Shown piece after piece: positions 6,371-6,412 of a stretch of 6,412 bases of DNA (position 1 is the first letter of the stretch; the number at the start of each line of letters is the position of its first letter). The stretch spans positions 1 to 6,412 of the forward strand of contig JAQCDT010000070.1 of assembly GCA_027620575.1 (NCBI GenBank), in the 5' to 3' direction. Under the pieces are notes generated by a model that saw nothing but the letters and a program-made list of their open reading frames with translations, did no database searches and was not told where the DNA came from. Source of the stretch: Verrucomicrobiota bacterium. GTDB lineage: Bacteria; Verrucomicrobiota; Verrucomicrobiia; Opitutales; Coraliomargaritaceae. The translations under genes were made by a program, and so were the position numbers.

Positions 6371-6412
6371 GTTTATTTATTTAATTTTTTATTTATTTTT
6401 TAAGTTAATTCT

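Noticed and set aside
1..6412. CRISPR array, insertion sequence, toxin-antitoxin or phage-defence genes
   Set aside because: No regularly spaced repeats, terminal inverted repeats, transposase motifs or defence domains are visible on either strand.

Overview
This low-GC window carries ordinary bacterial chromosome genes: a two-gene respiratory oxidase operon, a three-gene amino-acid metabolism cluster, a Xer-type recombinase and a tRNA. The genes fit a Gram-negative, aerobic or microaerophilic bacterium. The closest fit I can suggest from memory is a low-GC member of Verrucomicrobiota (Opitutae-like). The reasons are the SerC type shared by alphaproteobacteria, Opitutae and Methanosarcina, a short-Q-loop bd oxidase, a kinase-fold plus GNAT N-acetylglutamate synthase, and mostly absent Shine-Dalgarno sequences. 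This placement is tentative and rests on no database search.

Layout. Bases 1-50 may hold the last 15 codons of an upstream membrane protein. On the plus strand, cydA (78-1466) and cydB (1483-2496) encode both core subunits of a cytochrome bd-type quinol oxidase of the short-Q-loop (CIO-like) class. A 78-bp gap with no convincing terminator separates them from genes converging from the other strand. That minus-strand cluster reads, in transcription order, an ArgA-like N-acetylglutamate synthase (5248-4076), an unrecognised 107-residue protein (4072-3749) and phosphoserine aminotransferase SerC (3720-2575). The gaps are only 3 and 28 nt, so the three are probably one operon. A 70-bp divergent region (5249-5318) separates it from xerD (5319-6230, plus strand, TTG start). 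xerD converges on a tRNA-Glu(UUC) gene on the minus strand (6246-6323), which has an encoded CCA end and an AT-rich upstream promoter region at the right edge.

How the genes work together. CydAB oxidises membrane quinol and reduces O2 to water. The minus-strand cluster pairs the first step of arginine biosynthesis (glutamate acetylation) with the second step of serine biosynthesis (a transamination that consumes glutamate). Both enzymes draw on glutamate, and an uncharacterised small protein lies between them. XerD would act with a partner recombinase, not seen here, to resolve chromosome dimers.

I see no clearly new multi-gene system. The items most worth a second look are the unrecognised 107-residue gene, the strongly eroded regulatory half of the ArgA-like protein, an Asp in place of the usual Glu in the CydA Q-loop, and the repeat-rich divergent promoter with a near-leaderless TTG start for xerD.
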